18,874 nt of DNA from Verrucomicrobiales bacterium (GTDB taxonomy: Bacteria > Verrucomicrobiota > Verrucomicrobiia > Verrucomicrobiales > Akkermansiaceae): assembly GCA_003527555.1 (NCBI GenBank), contig DPWT01000055.1, forward strand, positions 1-18,874. The letters are read 5' to 3'. Positions 1 to 7,622 of this stretch are shown here, in pieces. Under the pieces are notes generated by a model that was not told where the DNA came from, did not search any database, and saw nothing but the letters and a program-made list of their open reading frames with translations. Within the stretch, counting starts at the first letter, position 1; every line of letters starts with the position of its first letter. The translations under genes and the position numbers were made by a program.

Positions 1-2600
1 CGCATAACTTTAAGCATGAATTCAAAGGCCTGATCTTCTTGGTTGCCACCGCCGCCACCCCCACCACCACCGCCACCGCCACCTTGATTCTTGTCGCCTT
101 TGAGTAGTTTCGCCCAAGTCCTCAGTTGCTTAGCCCACATTTTAGATTGGTAGATGGACTTGTAAGAGATGTTTCTGGAAACATTGCCTGATAACAATTC
201 CATGGCTTCATCAATCCTTGAACTCCGCATTGAATCGACAAGTTTTTTATGTACCTCTTTGCCAGTGCGAGCGTGATAGTGGTATAGATCCTCTTGAATC
301 CATCGCACGTCAGCGGCAGTTTTCTGTTGCTGGTTTTTGGCCTCCTTAATGGCGCGTTTTTCAACGGGGTCGAGGTCTTGGAGTTGGTGCCCGATCACTT
401 GGTTGATGATGCCTACTATGCTTGATGCAATACCGTCTTCTTCGCTAGCGGCTCGCTTTAAGCGATTGACAAAAGTGCCTGCCTCAAAATTTTGGTTGGC
501 TTCGTTGGCTTTCTTGAGAGCTTGTTTCATTTTTTCTATTGCCTTTTTTTGCTCTTCGATAGCCTCTTTGAGATCATTTTTTGACTTTTCGGGTGTGTTT
601 CGCTGACTTTGTGCGTCCTGGAGTTTTTTCTCAACTTTAGGCAAATCTTGTTCAGATAGCTCTTTCATGGAATCAAGGGCCTCTGACATTTTTTTGAGAA
701 TATCTTTATCTATTTCTCCATTGCGGACCGAATCTTTGAAAAGCTTCTCCATTTTTTTGGTGAGGTTTTCCATGTTCTCCTTATTTTCTTTTTCACGATC
801 TTGCTGATCTTGGAGTTTTTTTCTATTCTCGTCTTTTTGAAGGTCCTTGGCATCTTTCATCTCAAGCCGCTGATTTTCATCATTAAGATTCTGCTCTTTG
901 CGTGCGATATCTTCGAGTTCACCAATCACACGGTCAAACTCATTTTTTAATACCTGAGCGTGTTCGTCGCGAGTGAGAATGTAGAGAGTGATTGGTTCGG
1001 AATAAACTCTACCACGTCCTGGGTAGTAATCCTCTGTCCATGATGAGAGAAGGACTCTCTGAGGAGTGATGTTGTGATTATCTGGGCAGAACTTCCATGG
1101 GAGGTTGAAGGTAGCTTGATGGGGGTTTCCTTGTTCGGTGGTAGCCTCACCTTTGGCGGGCTCCCCACTTGTGGGGTTGGTAAACTCTCCTTGCCAAGAG
1201 ATACCGCATGCCTTCAGGCCGAAGTCGTCCTCCGCGAGAATCTCGAAACTAAGGGTCTCTTCGGCAAGCATGATATGTTGTTTGTCGATACCCTGAATAT
1301 ATGTTGAGGGTGCTTGATCTTTTGTCGCCTCAATCCGGATGTTGATTGGTTTTTCAGCAGTAAGCCCGTATGTGTCTTTCCAATTTAGTGGGATCACGAC
1401 AGAGTGCGAGGCGATGTTGATGGGAGGAGTGCTTATGTTTCTGCCGTCTATTTTGACATCAATTTTCGCTGGACGACGTGTTTCTATGGTTTCCTTGGGG
1501 GGATTGACTCCGTCAATCTTGGTTGTGTTTCGCTGGTCTTCATCTTTTGGTAGGGTTTGTATTTCGGCGTATGCTTCACTGAGGCTGCGATCCGCTGTTG
1601 CCCGAATTATGACCTCGCTGCCTTCGAGCGCCGTGGTGAAACCAGAGCGAAGATCAACATCAATGACTTCGCGCTTCAAATAATCAGGTAATTTTAAAGA
1701 TGCGCGTACGCTTTTTAAGGCAGGTCTGATGGTGGGTTCGAATACTAGGTCGTAATTAGCATCGTCGGCCTCAAGTCGAACGATATCTTTAGCCCGTTGG
1801 CCGGGAAATGTGAAAGTGTATGTATTATTCTTGAGAGGTGCTTCAATCCACTCTCCTTTACCATAGCGCGCTCTTGCGGTAGCGGGTTGTCGGTTGGTGT
1901 CTTCAGATAGGGGGACAACAATGCTGAACGACTCGCCGTAGGGAATATACTGTGGGGACCCGATACCTGAAATATCTAATTGGGTGAAAGTGAATCGCTC
2001 TGTTTGAGCCAGGGGCATCAGCCATCGTTTCAGCGAGTTGATTCCAGCTTCAGGCATGCAAACAAGCCCTGTTACAGACAATATGAAGAGAATCATTACC
2101 GCCAGTGTCCATTTACGGTGGCGAGCAGCAGGCAGAGCCATGGATAAGTTTCTTCCTGCAGCTTCTGCCGTAACGCTTTGCATCGCAGCTGCGCGAAGCT
2201 CCGGTGAAAGAGTTTCCACGGATTCATTCTGGCTTTGAAGTTCAACCGCGCCAAGCAGGCGGTCACCTAACCGAGGGAAACGGCGTGAGATGAGGCGAGC
2301 CAGTTGATTTTCACGACGGTGGCCATATACCCACCGATGAATCCAATAGGGTGCAAAGATTACAAATAATGAAATGCCACAGAGCAGAATTATGAGTCGG
2401 ATTGCGCCTGAGGTTTCAAATAAACGATCGAACGCGAAGACCAAAAGAAAGGAGAACAGCAAACCAAAAAAACCAGCCAACATCGCCTCTGCAATTTTGA
2501 TCTTCCATAATCGTTTCTTGAACTCTTCTAGCTGAGTGCTCAAACCAGCAGGGATTTGAATCTCTAGGTGATCGTTCTTATCTGGAAGCTGATCTTTCAT
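1..2600 (-). CDS. Large membrane-anchored DUF4175-like protein (partial, C-terminus outside window)
   Basis: One uninterrupted reading frame runs from an ATG at 2600 to the left edge, giving 866 codons with no stop. Three hydrophobic segments are visible near the N-terminus, at about residues 37-57, 67-87 and 164-182. A long region without membrane segments follows. From about 545 to 715 there is a highly charged Lys/Glu/Gln-rich stretch expected to be coiled coil. A run of 13 glycines (residues 840-852) is then followed by NQEDQAFEFMLKVMR at the edge. This architecture resembles DUF4175-type proteins, which in Verrucomicrobiota and Planctomycetota often sit near MoxR ATPase, DUF58 and BatA-like genes; those neighbours would lie outside the window. 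The role is unknown, and a cell-envelope function is only a guess. The purine-rich AAAGAAAGA before the ATG is a weak ribosome binding site. The gene is certain; the family call is moderate. Confidence 0.8.
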   Translation of the reverse strand, partial: MKDQLPDKNDHLEIQIPAGLSTQLEEFKKRLWKIKIAEAMLAGFFGLLFSFLLVFAFDRLFETSGAIRLIILLCGISLFVIFAPYWIHRWVYGHRRENQLARLISRRFPRLGDRLLGAVELQSQNESVETLSPELRAAAMQSVTAEAAGRNLSMALPAARHRKWTLAVMILFILSVTGLVCMPEAGINSLKRWLMPLAQTERFTFTQLDISGIGSPQYIPYGESFSIVVPLSEDTNRQPATARARYGKGEWIEAPLKNNTYTFTFPGQRAKDIVRLEADDANYDLVFEPTIRPALKSVRASLKLPDYLKREVIDVDLRSGFTTALEGSEVIIRATADRSLSEAYAEIQTLPKDEDQRNTTKIDGVNPPKETIETRRPAKIDVKIDGRNISTPPINIASHSVVIPLNWKDTYGLTAEKPINIRIEATKDQAPSTYIQGIDKQHIMLAEETLSFEILAEDDFGLKACGISWQGEFTNPTSGEPAKGEATTEQGNPHQATFNLPWKFCPDNHNITPQRVLLSSWTEDYYPGRGRVYSEPITLYILTRDEHAQVLKNEFDRVIGELEDIARKEQNLNDENQRLEMKDAKDLQKDENRKKLQDQQDREKENKENMENLTKKMEKLFKDSVRNGEIDKDILKKMSEALDSMKELSEQDLPKVEKKLQDAQSQRNTPEKSKNDLKEAIEEQKKAIEKMKQALKKANEANQNFEAGTFVNRLKRAASEEDGIASSIVGIINQVIGHQLQDLDPVEKRAIKEAKNQQQKTAADVRWIQEDLYHYHARTGKEVHKKLVDSMRSSRIDEAMELLSGNVSRNISYKSIYQSKMWAKQLRTWAKLLKGDKNQGGGGGGGGGGGGGNQEDQAFEFMLKVM

Positions 2601-2797
2601 GGTCTTTCTTTACTGCAGAGATGTGGGATGATTGATATTATCTTAATTTGACTTAAGAGAGTTGAAATGTGACGACGTATTTTTAGTTGGTGAAAATTTG
2701 TTGGCGACCAATGGCTGTATTGTGTTGTTATCTTTTCATAGACTCAATAACGAATCCAGAGCATTCTTAATTAGATAACGTTTCTCAACCCACCTAT
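2601..2797. other. Divergent spacer, left part: no gene seen
   Basis: This AT-rich spacer separates two divergently read genes. No open frame with coding character is seen. The minus-strand promoter for the large membrane protein should lie here, but I found no convincing -35/-10 pair. Confidence 0.5.
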
Positions 2798-2827
2798 TTG
2801 TCCACGATTGGATGTTTAAATTATAAT
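2798..2827 (+). promoter_or_regulatory. Sigma70-type promoter for the PLP-enzyme gene
   Basis: TTGTCC (2798-2803) is followed after 18 bases by a perfect TATAAT (2822-2827). The expected transcription start near 2834 gives a leader of about 105 nt before the TTG start at 2939. The -35 box matches the consensus at four of six positions. Confidence 0.5.
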
Positions 2828-2841
2828 TTTTGTCGTTGCGT

Positions 2842-2918
2842 GATCAAGAATTACCTAACGGTTCGTGGTATCAGATCGTATGACAAGGCGAGGAATGGGC
2901 TTGCAATCTAGCCATTCC
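2842..2918 (+). promoter_or_regulatory. Potentially structured 5' leader with two hairpins
   Basis: Two hairpins can be drawn in the leader of the PLP-enzyme gene. The first pairs TACC (2852-2855) with GGTA (2867-2870) and ACG with CGT inside it, with a two-base bulge and a GTT loop; GATC at 2842 and GATC at 2874 can close it from outside. The second pairs GGAATGG (2892-2898) with CCATTCC (2912-2918), ending 20 bases before the start codon. No known riboswitch consensus (SAM-I, SAH, cobalamin) was recognised. There is no T-tract, so this is not a simple terminator. Confidence 0.35.
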
Positions 2919-2938
2919 CGATTAAATCCCACCATACC

Positions 2939-4408
2939 TTGCGTGATTTAGGCACAGAACCCGCATTTACAGAAGCAGATTTGGGAATGCCGCTGCCGAA
3001 GACTCGGCACGCATGCTCGACATGCTTACCTTCTTGGGACTCAGTTCTAGGCTATGAAAAAAAATTAGCCAAAGTAATGCGAGCTCTGCAAGCAGGTTAC
3101 CCACGTTTTGTTCTTCACCCAGCAACAGAGCGTCTGTTTAAAGTGGCGCAGTCATCGCTGGCAGAGAATGGTACGCGGGTCGTTGTTTTTCCCAGTAAAG
3201 AGTCCGCGCAGCGTGCTCAGCGATTTGTTGAAAAACGTACAGGATCTGCATCGCGCATTGCCAGTTTTGAGGGGCTACAAGCGCTGATTATCAGCGAAGA
3301 CGATTACGCAGTGGCGATGGAATATTGGCGTTATACAGGTGAGGTGGTAAGTAGCCGTCAGGCGGAGCGTATTCTAGCCGGTAAAGATAGTAACAATCAC
3401 AACACTGTAAGCTTGCGAAAGCGGCTTGCTAGGTTGGGTAACTATCGGCCAGAAAAAGTTTTCATTTATGAGAATGGAATGGCGGCTATGTATTCCATTT
3501 ATCGCGCAGCAAACAAACTTTTGCCTGGACGTAAAACCCTGCAACTAGAATTTCCTTACGTTGATGCTATGAGGGTGCAGAGACATCTAGGTAATGGTTT
3601 AGTGTATCTTAACGAAGCGGTTGGAGAGTCTCTGGATGAGGCACTCAGCCGTATTGCTAAAGGAGAATTTTCAGCCGTTTTTTGTGAGGCTCCGAGTAAT
3701 CCATTGATGAGAACGGTCGATATCCCTAGAGTTTCTCGAGCATGCCGTGATGGCGGTGTGCCCTTTGTGATAGACGATACCATTTGCTCCACTGCGAATG
3801 TCCGAGTTGACCAATATGCGGATGTTGTCGTATCAAGCCTAACTAAATGGATTTCAGGGAAAGGGGATGTGATGGCGGGACAAATCACGATATGTGATAA
3901 GTCTGCTTTTCTCAATGATTTGATGGAGTTTTATGGAATTGATTGTCCAGACGGCTGTCGCCTCTACGCGTCTGATGCGCGTATTTTAGCTCGCAATATT
4001 AGCGGTTTCTCCTCACGCATGAAAAAATGCAATGAAACAGCAGAGCTGGTTGCCGATTTCTTGAAAGCGCATCCTGCAATTGAAAATGTCTGGTATCCAA
4101 AGTTTACCACACCTGATACCTATGAGGCCATTCGCCGAGAGGGGGGAGGCTACGGGGGATTGATTTCTTTTGTTCTCAAAAATCGTAAGAAAACACCTCG
4201 TTTCTATGATGCACTGAGAATATCCAAAGGCCCGAGCTTAGGGACTGAATTTAGCCTTGCCTGCCCTTATACTATGCTCGCTCATTACGATGAAATGGAG
4301 TGGGTAGAGGGCTGTGGATTGGACAAATATCTGATTCGAATCTCGATAGGTATTGAGGATACCAATGATTTGCTGTCACGGATGTCTGAGGCACTCAAGT
4401 TGGCATAA
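2939..4408 (+). CDS. PLP-dependent Cys/Met metabolism enzyme, fungal-type cystathionine gamma-synthase group
   Basis: This 489-residue protein belongs to the Cys/Met metabolism PLP family (fold type I), which exchanges or eliminates gamma-substituents of homoserine esters; cystathionine synthesis on the way to methionine is the likely reaction. The PLP lysine is in SSLTKW (Lys303), the ring-nitrogen Asp is in VIDDT (Asp279), and EAPSNPL (250-256) and RISIGIED near the C-terminus are family signatures. About 165 residues precede the PLP fold and contain LPSWDSVLGYE and GYPRFVLHP. That extension is typical of the yeast STR2-like branch and explains why the protein is longer than the usual 380-400 residues. 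The start is TTG: an in-frame TAG lies at 2909 and no ATG occurs before residue 17, where the family-typical LG-PLP motif has already begun. No Shine-Dalgarno is seen. O-acetylhomoserine sulfhydrylase-like or lyase activity cannot be excluded. Confidence 0.85.
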   Translation: MRDLGTEPAFTEADLGMPLPKTRHACSTCLPSWDSVLGYEKKLAKVMRALQAGYPRFVLHPATERLFKVAQSSLAENGTRVVVFPSKESAQRAQRFVEKRTGSASRIASFEGLQALIISEDDYAVAMEYWRYTGEVVSSRQAERILAGKDSNNHNTVSLRKRLARLGNYRPEKVFIYENGMAAMYSIYRAANKLLPGRKTLQLEFPYVDAMRVQRHLGNGLVYLNEAVGESLDEALSRIAKGEFSAVFCEAPSNPLMRTVDIPRVSRACRDGGVPFVIDDTICSTANVRVDQYADVVVSSLTKWISGKGDVMAGQITICDKSAFLNDLMEFYGIDCPDGCRLYASDARILARNISGFSSRMKKCNETAELVADFLKAHPAIENVWYPKFTTPDTYEAIRREGGGYGGLISFVLKNRKKTPRFYDALRISKGPSLGTEFSLACPYTMLAHYDEMEWVEGCGLDKYLIRISIGIEDTNDLLSRMSEALKLA

Positions 4409-4642
4409 CTCCGTGGTGATCTAAGTTGCTGATATAGTTGCATGTGGCACATCTATTGCTCTGTCAATTGTGTGCTGGTCTCTACGTTAACCCGATACAT
4501 TAGCAACATGCCCATCTTACCAAACAATTTGCTTGACAACACGGTGCAATTGCACAACCACTGTTCACGTCCTCGGGTAGTGGAAACATCTACCATTCGC
4601 CCCACGGATTTACTATTTCTACACTTTAACCAAAAAAACTGA

Positions 4643-4870
4643 ATGGCTAGAAATAAAACAAAGCTTGCCTTGCGCGTTAACGAAGAGAATCCCAATCACC
4701 ATCTCTGGAACAACCGTGGCGTGTGGTGGTGTCACCTCACTGTCCACAAGAACGACGCCACCTCCGAGAGGTTACGTTTTTCTCTTAAAACTCGCGACCT
4801 CGATAGTGCTCGCGACAGGCGCGATCGCATCCTGCGTGACATTGCAGAACACTACGAAATTGCTGCATAA
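4643..4870 (+). CDS. Small integrase arm-domain-like protein
   Basis: This protein has 75 residues starting at ATG 4643. Its pattern, HLWNNRGVWWCHLTVH followed by a basic segment and SLKTRDLDSARDRRDRIL, resembles the N-terminal arm-binding domain of tyrosine recombinases, where a short beta sheet is followed by a helix carrying an SLGT-like turn. The catalytic Arg-His-Arg-Tyr domain is absent: the frame stops at 4870 and only 92 bases separate it from the helicase gene. It may therefore be a free-standing DNA-binding protein or the remnant of an integrase. Similar short proteins are, to my recollection, found in Verrucomicrobiota, which favours a real gene. A function is not established. The 234 bases before it hold a TTGACA at 4533-4538 but no convincing -10 box. 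Confidence 0.6.
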   Translation: MARNKTKLALRVNEENPNHHLWNNRGVWWCHLTVHKNDATSERLRFSLKTRDLDSARDRRDRILRDIAEHYEIAA

Positions 4871-4962
4871 CACTGGTTTTGTTGGGATTGTTCCATTCAT
4901 GGTGTCATCGATATTTTATCGCTTCTCATCAGATGATCACTTGCTAAGTTATCAACCTGTAC

Positions 4963-6999
4963 ATGGCACGTGAATACAAAATATCGTCAGGTGGTAGTTC
5001 TCGTCGGGGTAATTGTGGATCTTCCGGGATAGATTATGCCGCTGAACTAAACAGTCAGCAGTTTGCCGCCGTCAGCTCTGCTCCTGGGCCAGCTCTGGTC
5101 ATAGCAGGAGCTGGTTCGGGCAAGACCCGCACACTCACTCATAGAGTTGCATACCTCTTGGACAAGGGTGTTGAACCAGCAAACATATTACTTCTCACTT
5201 TCACCAACAAGGCGGCTCGTGAGATGTTAGATCGCGTTGAGCTCCTTGTACCTCAAAACATAAGTGCTCTCTGGAGCGGCACTTTTCATAGTATCGGGAA
5301 CAAGATACTGCGCCGACATGCCGATGTATTAGGGTTCACTCGATCATTTTCCATACTAGACCGCGATGATCAAAAGTCGCTGATGAATGAAACGATTCGC
5401 CAACTAAATATCAATACCGGTGGAAGAAGGTTTCCTAAAGCGGATTTATTGGCCTCTATTTTTAGTCTTTGTGAGAACACCTCTGAGCCGTTGGAGGAAA
5501 TCCTTGAGTATAGATATCCACACCTTGAAGAATGGCTCGATGAAATCAAGAAACTAAGAAAACGCTACCGAAAAAGAAAACTCGATACCAACTCGATGGA
5601 CTTCGATGATTTATTGGTGCTCACACTAAAGCTTTTGAAGGAGCACCAAGACTTACGCAACCTGTATCAGAGGAAATTTCTCCACGTGCTCGTGGATGAA
5701 TACCAGGATACTAACAAGGTGCAGTGTGATCTCATAGACCTACTGGTTGGAGAGAAAAAGCATCTAATGGTGGTGGGCGATGACGCTCAGTCAATCTACT
5801 CATGGCGTGGTGCTGACATGGAAAACATCTTAAGTTTTCAAAAAAAATACCCAAGTGCCAAGGTGTTTAAAATTGAAACCAACTACCGTTCGGTGCCAGA
5901 GGTTCTCGAACTCTCCAATGCTGCGATTAGACCTAACAAAGTACAATTCGCTAAGGAGCTGCGGGCAGTGCGCGAGCCTGGGTCAATGGTTCCTGCCATG
6001 GTGGCTCTTGATGATCCTGCTGTGCAAGCTGAATTCATATCCGAGCGTATTGATGAGCTCATTGGTGAAGGTATCGAGCCTGAAGAAATTGCCGTGTTGT
6101 ACCGTGCACACTACCAAAGCATGGAAATTCAGATGGAGATGACGCGGCGTGATTTACCGTTCCAAATAACCAGTGGATTAAGGTTTTTCGAACAAGCTCA
6201 CATCAAAGATGTTTCAGCGATGATTCGTTTTGTGGTTAATGGTCGTGATGAAGTCAGCTTTAAACGAATGGTGCTACTCTTGCCTGGAATCGGCGCCCGA
6301 ACAGCTGAAAACCTTTGGTCTGCATGGCGGCATTCTGCGGCTGGAAGCAGCAATCAAATTCCTGATTCATTTTCCAATACAATGCTCGGGTTCCGAGTGC
6401 CTGCGAAAGCGAAGTCGACCTGGGAGCAGCTTTGCCACACCCTAGATGAACTTGCCCCCGAGGGTGTCTTTGAGCGCCCTTCGAACATGATCTTTTCTAT
6501 TATGGAAGGAGTTTACGAGGACTACATGCGAGGGTCGTTTGATAATTACGAAAACCGCAAACAGGACATAGAGCAATTAATGCAATATGGCGAAAATTAC
6601 GATGACATCCTTGAGTTTTTGGCTCAACTGTCGCTGATGTCATCGGTTGATAATGAACCAGCTGGTGGTAATCAGGCGCAAAAGGATAAGACCAATGAGG
6701 GTGTGTTGCTATCGTCTATTCATCAAGCCAAGGGTCTGGAGTGGAAGGTGGTCTTTCTTGTCTGGCTAGCTGATGGAATGTTTCCAAACGGACGCGTTCT
6801 TGATTCCGGTGACGATGCCATGATTGAGGAAGAGCGTAGGCTGTTCTACGTAGCTGTAACTCGTGCTAAAGATCAGCTTTATCTGACCTATCCTCTAACG
6901 AACCCCAAGAGCTACACAGGTGAATACATGACTCGGCCGTCACGTTTTCTTGATGCAATCGACGGTTTGACCGAGGAATGGCAGGTTTCTGCATGGTAA
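4963..6999 (+). CDS. UvrD/PcrA/Rep-type superfamily 1A DNA helicase
   Basis: A 678-residue ATP-dependent 3'-5' DNA helicase expected to unwind DNA in repair and replication restart. The SF1A motifs appear in order: Q motif LNSQQFAAV (29-37), Walker A AGAGSGKT (48-55), motif Ia LTFTNKAAREM (78-88), motif II VDEYQDTN (244-251), motif III VVGDDAQSIYSWRGA (270-284), motif IV NYRS (307-310), motif V in LLSSIHQAKGLEWKVVFL (582-599) and motif VI VAVTRAKDQLYL (630-641). The first 25 residues are Ser/Gly/Arg-rich and look like a disordered extension. The protein ends about 40 residues after motif VI, so it lacks the Tudor-like C-terminal tail of PcrA and UvrD. No Shine-Dalgarno precedes the ATG. I cannot separate UvrD from PcrA or Rep by sequence alone, so no symbol is given. 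Confidence 0.92.
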   Translation: MAREYKISSGGSSRRGNCGSSGIDYAAELNSQQFAAVSSAPGPALVIAGAGSGKTRTLTHRVAYLLDKGVEPANILLLTFTNKAAREMLDRVELLVPQNISALWSGTFHSIGNKILRRHADVLGFTRSFSILDRDDQKSLMNETIRQLNINTGGRRFPKADLLASIFSLCENTSEPLEEILEYRYPHLEEWLDEIKKLRKRYRKRKLDTNSMDFDDLLVLTLKLLKEHQDLRNLYQRKFLHVLVDEYQDTNKVQCDLIDLLVGEKKHLMVVGDDAQSIYSWRGADMENILSFQKKYPSAKVFKIETNYRSVPEVLELSNAAIRPNKVQFAKELRAVREPGSMVPAMVALDDPAVQAEFISERIDELIGEGIEPEEIAVLYRAHYQSMEIQMEMTRRDLPFQITSGLRFFEQAHIKDVSAMIRFVVNGRDEVSFKRMVLLLPGIGARTAENLWSAWRHSAAGSSNQIPDSFSNTMLGFRVPAKAKSTWEQLCHTLDELAPEGVFERPSNMIFSIMEGVYEDYMRGSFDNYENRKQDIEQLMQYGENYDDILEFLAQLSLMSSVDNEPAGGNQAQKDKTNEGVLLSSIHQAKGLEWKVVFLVWLADGMFPNGRVLDSGDDAMIEEERRLFYVAVTRAKDQLYLTYPLTNPKSYTGEYMTRPSRFLDAIDGLTEEWQVSAW

Positions 7000-7053
7000 T
7001 ACACAGAATTAGACATATTTATAACGCCTCTCTGAGGATCTCGATTATGCTTG

Positions 7054-7062
7054 TGTTATGAT
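7054..7062 (+). promoter_or_regulatory. Extended -10 promoter for the small protein at 7099
   Basis: TGTTATGAT reads as TG-n-TATGAT, an extended -10 element one base from consensus. No clear -35 box is needed for this class. The start of transcription would be near 7069, leaving about 30 nt before the ATG at 7099. Confidence 0.4.
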
Positions 7063-7098
7063 ATATGTCTTGATATGCATCATATATCATTTTTTTTT

Positions 7099-7314
7099 AT
7101 GAAAAGCAAGAATGCAAAAAGCTCTCCACCAAAACCTTTTAAGGCCAAGTTGAGGCACTATCACCGTTCTATCTTACCGCAGTTGCCCGCCAGTCAACAA
7201 AAAGCCTCGGAAAGCCTTTCAGATGATGATTTAGAAGTTCCCTCTATAGATCAGCCTAGTGAAGATTCTGATCTTTCGGCTAATTTGTCACCGCCTGACT
7301 CTATCAAGGAGTAA
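7099..7314 (+). CDS. Small hypothetical protein, probably disordered
   Basis: An open frame of 71 codons begins at ATG 7099. The frame stays open upstream to a TTG at 7051, but that stretch overlaps a likely promoter, so the later ATG is preferred. The first 38 residues are basic (many Lys, Arg and His). The rest is acidic and rich in Ser, Asp, Glu and Pro, for example SESLSDDDLEVPS. No domain, signal peptide or membrane segment is seen. The charge split suggests an intrinsically disordered protein. I do not recognise the family, and it could be a non-coding open frame, though its regular amino acid make-up argues for a gene. Confidence 0.45.
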   Translation: MKSKNAKSSPPKPFKAKLRHYHRSILPQLPASQQKASESLSDDDLEVPSIDQPSEDSDLSANLSPPDSIKE

Positions 7315-7446
7315 CAGTAATACTACACTGTGCTCATTTGACCGATTTGGTTATATCGGGTTTGATCGCATAAATGGCGCACTGAGCTAAATTGTCGCAC
7401 TCGTGCTGTTCTTGATTGTGACACTTTGTCGCTTTTTGAAATATCA

Positions 7447-7475
7447 TTGGGATTCGATATTGTTTCCAATATATA
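7447..7475 (+). promoter_or_regulatory. Sigma70-type promoter upstream of dnaK
   Basis: TTGGGA (7447-7452) and TATATA (7470-7475) are separated by exactly 17 bases. The expected start of transcription is near 7482, about 140 nt before dnaK. The 308-base spacer 7315-7622 otherwise holds no gene and no CIRCE operator. Confidence 0.45.
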
Positions 7476-7518
7476 TAACAAGCTCATTATAAACGATTAA
7501 AGATTATTTTTTGCGGAG

Positions 7519-7534
7519 TGGCACGGAGAATGCA
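7519..7534 (+). promoter_or_regulatory. Sigma54-like (-24/-12) promoter upstream of dnaK
   Basis: TGGCACG (7519-7525), then G, three free bases, then ATGCA (7530-7534) matches the sigma54 consensus TGGCACG-R-N3-TTGCW with one mismatch. The invariant GG and GC are exactly 10 bases apart. Transcription would start near 7545, about 78 nt before the dnaK ATG. Activator sites were not identified. Confidence 0.45.
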
Positions 7535-7622
7535 TAGTGGTGTCGGAACATATATCTAATCAATACTCCAAGATATTTATCATTGTTTCAAGATTCAACA
7601 CAACAGAAATAACAAAATCACC

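Noticed and set aside
45..83. CCACCN-rich repeat at the left end as a DNA microsatellite
   Set aside because: It is in frame and encodes 13 glycines with mixed codons, so it is best read as a protein linker.
3556..3915. 119-codon open frame antisense to the PLP-enzyme gene
   Set aside because: Lies within the conserved PLP fold, including the active-site lysine region; no independent support.
4533..4554. TTGACA at 4533 with palindrome TGCAATTGCA at 4545
   Set aside because: No -10 box at the right distance, and the palindrome is short enough to occur by chance.
4442..4642. 66-codon open frame before the arm-like protein
   Set aside because: No ribosome binding site, no recognisable pattern and an irregular composition; it ends exactly where the better-supported gene begins.
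7315..7622. CIRCE operator or sigma32 promoter before dnaK
   Set aside because: Only a short GCAC-TC-GTGC inverted repeat at 7397-7406 was found; the TTAGCACTC-N9-GAGTGCTAA pattern is absent and no good CTTGAA/CCCCAT pair exists.
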